This document shows positions 29,047 through 32,979 of a DNA stretch of 32,979 bases, piece after piece. Position numbers and translations under genes: made by a program. This DNA comes from Streptomyces sp. TRM68367 (lineage in GTDB: Bacteria > Actinomycetota > Actinomycetes > Streptomycetales > Streptomycetaceae), in contig NZ_JACTVI010000090.1 in NCBI RefSeq assembly GCF_014495685.1, forward strand, positions 1 through 32,979. The letters run 5' to 3'. A model generated the notes under the pieces. That model made no database searches and was not told the origin of the DNA. It was given only the letters and a program-made list of their open reading frames with translations. Numbering within the stretch: the first letter of the stretch is position 1; each line of letters opens with the position of its first letter.

Positions 29047-30807
29047 ATGAGCATCCACGCAGCAGGCTACGCACGGCAGTCCGCCGCCCGCGCAGACAAG
29101 AGCGAAGCAAGCCCGACGACGCAGCGCGCTGCGAACAAGGGCGAGGCAGACAAGCGCAAGGCTGCCGGGGCCGACGTGCATTGGGTCGGTCACTACGCGG
29201 ACATAGGCATCTCGGCGTTCAACGGCAAGGAACGCCCAGGCTATGAGCGTCTCCTCAAGGACTGCCGCGCCGGTCGCGTGAACATGATCATCGTCTACCA
29301 CATTTCGCGCCTGTCGCGGATGGAACCACTGGACGCGATCCCTGTCGTAACGGAGCTGTTGAACCTCGGTGTCACGATCGTCAGTGTCACCGAGGGGGAG
29401 TTCCGCAAGGGCAACCTCATGGACCTGATCCACCTGATCATGCGCCTTGACGCTGCCCACAACGAGAGCAAGAACCGCAGCGCGGCAGTCAACGGCGCCA
29501 AGCAACTTGCGAAGGAGGCTGGCGGGTACATCGGGGGCACGGCCCCATACGGACGGAAGCTGACCCCCGAGACCCGCCAGACTCCCGACGGGCGACCCAT
29601 CGTCGTGCAGGTTCTGAAGGCGCATCCCGAAGAGGCGAAGGTGATTCGGGACCTGTGGGAGCTGATCAAGTACCACAAGGAGAGCCCTCACATTCGCCAA
29701 CCCGGGGACGGCCGGGTCATGCCCGGTTCCATCGGATGGCTTGCCGCCAAGCTCAACCGGGACGGCGTACCCACAAGGGGCGCGACAGCAGGCAAGGCGC
29801 GCAAGAACAGCGGGTGGCGCCCCAACACCCTCACCCGCATCCTCCGAGACCCGACGCTTGCCGGATACCGCACCGAGCCGGTCTACAAGTTGCGGGAGGA
29901 CGGCACACGCACGAACACCGTTGCTGAGTACCGGATCGTCCGCGACGAGCACGGCAACCCCGTCATGGCATGGGAACCCATCCTTGAGCCTGCCGAGTGG
30001 TGGCAGCTTCAGGAGTGGATCAAGGTTCGATCGACTCGCAAATGGGCAGGGTTTTCACGCAACTTGCTCACGTCTACCGGGATGCTCTACTGCGAGTGCG
30101 GGCGGTCCATGAAGTCGGCAACGGCAGTCAAGCCGGACGCCCGACAGAGCACGTACCGGTGCTCACGCCCGACCGGCATGGTGGTGCCCGGCCAGCACAC
30201 GGGAACGTCGGCCATCTCCCAACCACTACTGGACGACTACGTGGCGCGTCGCGTCTTTGCGATCATCGGGGCCGCCGAGGACGACGAAGCTGCGGGGGAC
30301 ATCCTGCACGAGGCGCAGAAGCGCCTAGGAGAGACCACAGAACCCACGGAGACGGCTCAGGAGCGCTCTGCCCTGGTGGCGGAACGGGCGGATGCTGCGC
30401 GGGCCCTGGAGCAGCTCTACGACGTTCAGGACAGCTACACGCGGACCGAGATCGGCCGCAAGCGCTGGACCATGGACGTTGCAGCGCAGGAAGACCGCAT
30501 GGCAGCCGCTGAGGAACGCATTGCCGCCCTCGCTGCCATGGACGTGCCTGAACTGCCCATCGCCTCATGGCTGGAGTGTGACGCGGACGCGATCGACGGC
30601 GATCCGATCGGGCCGGGGACGTGGTGGGCCAAGGCCGACCTCACGGCGCGACGGAACCTGCTCGCGCTGTTCGTGAATCGGGTCATCGTCCGCAAGGCAG
30701 AGACCCGAGAGAGGGCGGTCCGGGGCAAGGCTTGGAAGGGGGAGCGGGTCACGATCGTGTGGGCCACTGAGGGTCTGGGAGAGACTGAGCGCGATCAAGT
30801 GGCGTAA
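29047..30807 (+). CDS. int: Large serine integrase of the phiC31/phiBT1 type
   Basis: 586 residues. ATG 29047 was chosen because AGGAG lies 11 bases upstream and it puts the catalytic serine at Ser12 (GYARQSA), exactly as in phiC31. The resolvase domain spans about 3-165 (NMIIVYHISRLSRMEPLDAI, GNLMDLIHLIMRLDAAHNES), then the recombinase domain about 170-335 (WRPNTLTRILRDPTLAGY), a zinc ribbon and a coiled-coil (about 420-530). The zinc ribbon shows Cys349 and Cys351 (YCECG) and Cys372 (YRCSR), but the fourth Cys of phiC31 is Ser388 here (HTGTSAIS); His384 may replace it. The enzyme joins attP to attB through a Ser-linked double-strand break and needs a directionality factor for excision. Confidence 0.95.
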   Translation: MSIHAAGYARQSAARADKSEASPTTQRAANKGEADKRKAAGADVHWVGHYADIGISAFNGKERPGYERLLKDCRAGRVNMIIVYHISRLSRMEPLDAIPVVTELLNLGVTIVSVTEGEFRKGNLMDLIHLIMRLDAAHNESKNRSAAVNGAKQLAKEAGGYIGGTAPYGRKLTPETRQTPDGRPIVVQVLKAHPEEAKVIRDLWELIKYHKESPHIRQPGDGRVMPGSIGWLAAKLNRDGVPTRGATAGKARKNSGWRPNTLTRILRDPTLAGYRTEPVYKLREDGTRTNTVAEYRIVRDEHGNPVMAWEPILEPAEWWQLQEWIKVRSTRKWAGFSRNLLTSTGMLYCECGRSMKSATAVKPDARQSTYRCSRPTGMVVPGQHTGTSAISQPLLDDYVARRVFAIIGAAEDDEAAGDILHEAQKRLGETTEPTETAQERSALVAERADAARALEQLYDVQDSYTRTEIGRKRWTMDVAAQEDRMAAAEERIAALAAMDVPELPIASWLECDADAIDGDPIGPGTWWAKADLTARRNLLALFVNRVIVRKAETRERAVRGKAWKGERVTIVWATEGLGETERDQVA

Positions 30808-30828
30808 CGCTGGTTGCGTTGACGCCGG

Positions 30829-30856
30829 GGCCCGTTCGGATTGATCCGAGCGGGCC
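30829..30856 (+). terminator. Terminator of the integrase gene
   Basis: GGCCCG (30829-30834) pairs with CGGGCC (30851-30856), and TCGGAT with ATCCGA inside, giving a nearly continuous stem 21 bases after the integrase stop. The rest of the spacer to 31098 shows no gene; it is GC-rich with short hairpins such as CCGGCACCGGCCGG. Confidence 0.7.
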
Positions 30857-31098
30857 TTCACTGTGTCCCGGGGCGCCCGCTGGCCCCCGCGCGTCCCGCG
30901 CTGCTGTAACGGTCCCCGGACAACGCGAGTGCGGGCAGTGCACGGGGCCGTCACACCCTTCTCGGGAACCCCCTGGGCTCTAGCCCAGGCAGAGGCGTGG
31001 GAATCCGTTGCGATCCCCCTACGGGTGAGGGCCGTGACCTGTCCCCCGGCACCGGCCGGGGCGGGTGCGGGCCCCGTGACGAGATGAAGCGAGGAGCG

Positions 31099-31350
31099 AT
31101 GAGCAAGACACCGAGTCCGGCCGAGCAGGCACACGCGCGCATCACGGCCCTGGTCAAGTGGCTGGAGTCCGTGCTGGAGGACATTGAGTACTGCGAGGAC
31201 ATCCGTATCTACGAGTCGACGTTCCCGGACCCGTACCCGCAGGCCGACGCCAGTACCAGCACGCCGCGCCGTAACCGGGGTGAGCGTCGGGCCGAGCATG
31301 CCCGCACGGTCGCGGCGACCTACCGGGACAGCGCGGGGGAGCAGTGGTGA
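31099..31350 (+). CDS. Small element-encoded protein of unknown function
   Basis: 83 residues from ATG 31099, with GAGGAG directly upstream; an ATG at 31084 is the alternative. It has an N-terminal helical part (EQAHARITALVKWLESVLED), an acidic stretch (IEYCEDIRIYES) and an Arg-rich C terminus (TPRRNRGERRAEHARTVAAT). No domain recognised. Its stop overlaps the GTG of the primase-helicase gene (GTGA), so the two are made together. It might be a replication accessory or a regulator. Confidence 0.65.
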   Translation: MSKTPSPAEQAHARITALVKWLESVLEDIEYCEDIRIYESTFPDPYPQADASTSTPRRNRGERRAEHARTVAATYRDSAGEQW

Positions 31351-32780
31351 TCACGGATCCGAAGTGGCAGGCCCGGCTGTCGGAGAAGGACGGCATCCGG
31401 CACGTCGACTACGCGCACTTCTGCGCCGAACGCTTCGACGGCCGGCTGCTGTTCTCCCCACACCTGGGCTGGCTTCGCTGGACCGGGAACGTGTGGGAGG
31501 TCGGGCACAAGCAGGGGCCTGCCATGGAGGGCATGACCAAGGTCAGCAACGGCATGCTCGCCGAGGCGGTCGAGACCGGCGCCGACTGGCTGGCCGAGGC
31601 GGCGATGAACCTGCGCCGGGCCCATCACCGCAAGGCCATCGCCACCGAACTGGAGGCCCTGCCGGAACTGCGTGTGGACGCCGCCCAGGTGGACGCCCAC
31701 CCGCATCTGCTGACCTTCGCCAACGGCATCGTGAACCTGGACACCGGAGAACTCCGCGAGGCGTACCCGGACTGCCTCCTCACTCAGGCGGCCCCGGTCA
31801 ACTACGACCCGGACGCCGCATGCCCACGCTGGCTGCAATTCCTCAGCGACGTGTTCCCCGGGCAGCCGGAAGTCATCGACTTCATGCAAACCCTGATCGG
31901 CTACGGCATCACCGGACACAACCGTGAGCACGCCTTCGCCGTGTGGTTCGGCGACAAGGGCCGCAACGGAAAAGGAACCATCATCCGGGCCTTGAAGAAC
32001 GTCTTCGGCCCTCACATCGTCAAGGACGTGGATTTCAGCGTGTTCGAGCGGGGCGGGAACGCGCACACCGAGGACATAGCCCGGATGCGGACCGCGCGCA
32101 TCGTCACCGCCTCCGAGGGCAGCGAGGGGACACCGATGAATGACGAACTCCTCAAACGCCATGCTGGCGGAGACTCCATTCAGGCCCGGCACCTGTACCG
32201 GGAGACCTTTGAATACGTGCCCCGCTATCTGATCGTGCTGCTGTCGAACTACCTCCCCCAGTTCCAGAGCCAGGGACCGGCCATCTGGGCACGGGTGCGG
32301 GCGGTGGAGTTCACGCAGTCGTTCGCCGGACGGGAGGACCGCGCCCTTGACGACAAGCTCGCCTCGGAGGCGGAAGGCATCGCCGCCTGGTGCGTGCGTG
32401 GGGCGGTCCGCTACTTCCAGGAAGGACTTGTCTCCCCCGAGGCGGTCAGTGTCACCACCCGCAAGCACAAGGAAGCCGTCAATCCGCTCTCACCGCTGAT
32501 CGACGACCTGTTTGTGTTCGACGCGGATTCCCGGGTGAGGCGGTCGGAGTTCAACCAGGCCCTCAAAGAGTGGAAAGACGCCAACGGGATTGCCCGGAAC
32601 CGGTTCACGCCCCAGTTCACCAAGTACCGGCTCGGAGAATCCGGCGTCCGCGAGGTCAAGTCAGATGGCGTCTGGCACCTCGCGGGAATCCGGCTGACTC
32701 CCGAATACGGCGGCACGCTGCCCGTGCCCGACTCCCCGGCCGCCCTCAGCAGCGGACCGGGCATCTTCGGCGCCGAATGA
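31347..32780 (+). CDS. D5-type phage/plasmid primase-helicase (SF3 helicase, P4-like)
   Basis: 477 residues from GTG 31347 (GGGGAG 5 bases upstream). The D5_N region (about 30-170, LLTFANGIVNLDTGELREAY) leads into the SF3 helicase: Walker A WFGDKGRNGKGT (about 200-211), Walker B region ARIVTASEGSEGTPMND, sensor VPRYLIVLLSNYLPQF, and an arginine-containing RVRAVEFTQSF. A C-terminal winged helix (HKEAVNPLSPLIDDLFVF to FTPQFTKYRLGE) fits D5 proteins. The N-terminal primase (Prim-Pol) domain of longer relatives is missing, so it may act as helicase alone or with a separate primase. Replication protein of the integrated element. Confidence 0.9.
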   Translation: MITDPKWQARLSEKDGIRHVDYAHFCAERFDGRLLFSPHLGWLRWTGNVWEVGHKQGPAMEGMTKVSNGMLAEAVETGADWLAEAAMNLRRAHHRKAIATELEALPELRVDAAQVDAHPHLLTFANGIVNLDTGELREAYPDCLLTQAAPVNYDPDAACPRWLQFLSDVFPGQPEVIDFMQTLIGYGITGHNREHAFAVWFGDKGRNGKGTIIRALKNVFGPHIVKDVDFSVFERGGNAHTEDIARMRTARIVTASEGSEGTPMNDELLKRHAGGDSIQARHLYRETFEYVPRYLIVLLSNYLPQFQSQGPAIWARVRAVEFTQSFAGREDRALDDKLASEAEGIAAWCVRGAVRYFQEGLVSPEAVSVTTRKHKEAVNPLSPLIDDLFVFDADSRVRRSEFNQALKEWKDANGIARNRFTPQFTKYRLGESGVREVKSDGVWHLAGIRLTPEYGGTLPVPDSPAALSSGPGIFGAE

Positions 32781-32791
32781 CCCCGCCCGCA

Positions 32792-32866
32792 GGGCAGAAA
32801 AACACTCTCTCTTCAAAACCTCTCTATACGCGAAAGGGATTTTCAGAGAGAACCACTTTTCTGCCC
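32792..32866. terminator. Long inverted repeat after the primase-helicase gene, probable bidirectional terminator
   Basis: GGGCAGAAAA (from 32792) is matched by TTTTCTGCCC (32857-32866), with CTCTCT (32805-32810) facing AGAGAG (32845-32850) further in. The A and T runs on the outer side suit termination in both directions. The stretch is strikingly AT-rich against the rest of the window. Confidence 0.55.
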
Positions 32867-32906
32867 TGACCGTGCCGAGACGACGGCGCATTGAACCCTT
32901 CTCGGT

Positions 32907-32922
32907 AACGTCTCGTGACGTT
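32907..32922. promoter_or_regulatory. Perfect palindrome AACGTC-TCGT-GACGTT
   Basis: A 6-bp arm palindrome in the spacer at the right edge, inside the element. It could be an operator or a replication-protein site. Confidence 0.3.
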
Positions 32923-32935
32923 TAGTGATCTTCGT

Positions 32936-32979
32936 TCAGGCGGTGCGGCCGTGTTCGAGTTGGAGCAGGACGAGGGCGG
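32936..32979 (-). CDS. Possible C-terminal end of a convergent gene
   Basis: On the minus strand the frame reads ALVLLQLEHGRTA followed by TGA (32936-32938), with G/C in nearly all third positions. A convergent gene would explain the two-way terminator at 32792-32866. Too short to identify. Confidence 0.3.
   Translation of the reverse strand, partial: ALVLLQLEHGRTA

Noticed and set aside
1..32979. rRNA, tRNA or antibiotic biosynthesis cluster.
   Set aside because: No cloverleaf or rRNA sequence was recognised, and there are no polyketide, peptide-synthetase or terpene synthase genes despite the antibiotic-exporter-type ABC pair.

Overview
The window is chromosomal DNA of a high-GC actinomycete, almost certainly Streptomyces: third codon positions are strongly G/C, GTG and TTG starts are common, several starts look leaderless, and families typical of the genus are present (XRE/DUF397 pair, Uma2 proteins, DUF3151, TnrB-like ABC exporter, phiC31-type serine integrase).

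Layout. 1-1290: tail of an unidentified gene, a membrane-anchored protein cut short, and the scrambled remains of a secreted M28 peptidase. 1300-4800: a DJ-1/PfpI + MarR operon divergent from a class III aminotransferase, then a GntR regulator. 4860-6310: an orphan actinobacterial gene preceded by three 12-bp tandem repeats, then a VapBC-type toxin-antitoxin pair with a double operator repeat. 6400-9860: accessory segment with a 70-codon orphan gene, a solitary TnpB (RNA-guided nuclease family) with folded 3' flanking DNA, an XRE-DUF5753/DUF397 pair with a divergent partner gene, and a 107-bp imperfect palindrome.

10025-18090: a carbohydrate-use locus. A LacI regulator is divergent from a GH127 beta-L-arabinofuranosidase, a sugar-binding lipoprotein, two ABC permeases and a secreted clan GH-A hydrolase with a ricin-type lectin domain. 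The likely logic is: the secreted enzyme releases an oligosaccharide, the lipoprotein and permeases import it, cytoplasmic GH127 cleaves it, and LacI senses it. No ATPase is encoded here; a shared MsiK-type ATPase is presumed.

18100-21000: a small DUF3303-like gene, a Uma2 gene, a YgjP-type metallopeptidase, and a frameshifted, truncated AAA ATPase. 21100-28140: more core-like content: purA, a diacylglycerol-kinase-like gene, a GbsR/MarR regulator divergent from a two-gene ABC exporter, a second Uma2 gene and DUF3151.

28140-32979: tryptophan 2,3-dioxygenase whose last codons have been replaced by an integrated element. The junction lies at the Trp codon 28974-28976 and carries a half-site resembling the phiC31 attP arm. 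A phiC31-type serine integrase, a small gene and a D5/SF3 primase-helicase follow. The element runs off the right edge, so its far end is not visible. No rRNA, tRNA or CRISPR array was recognised.
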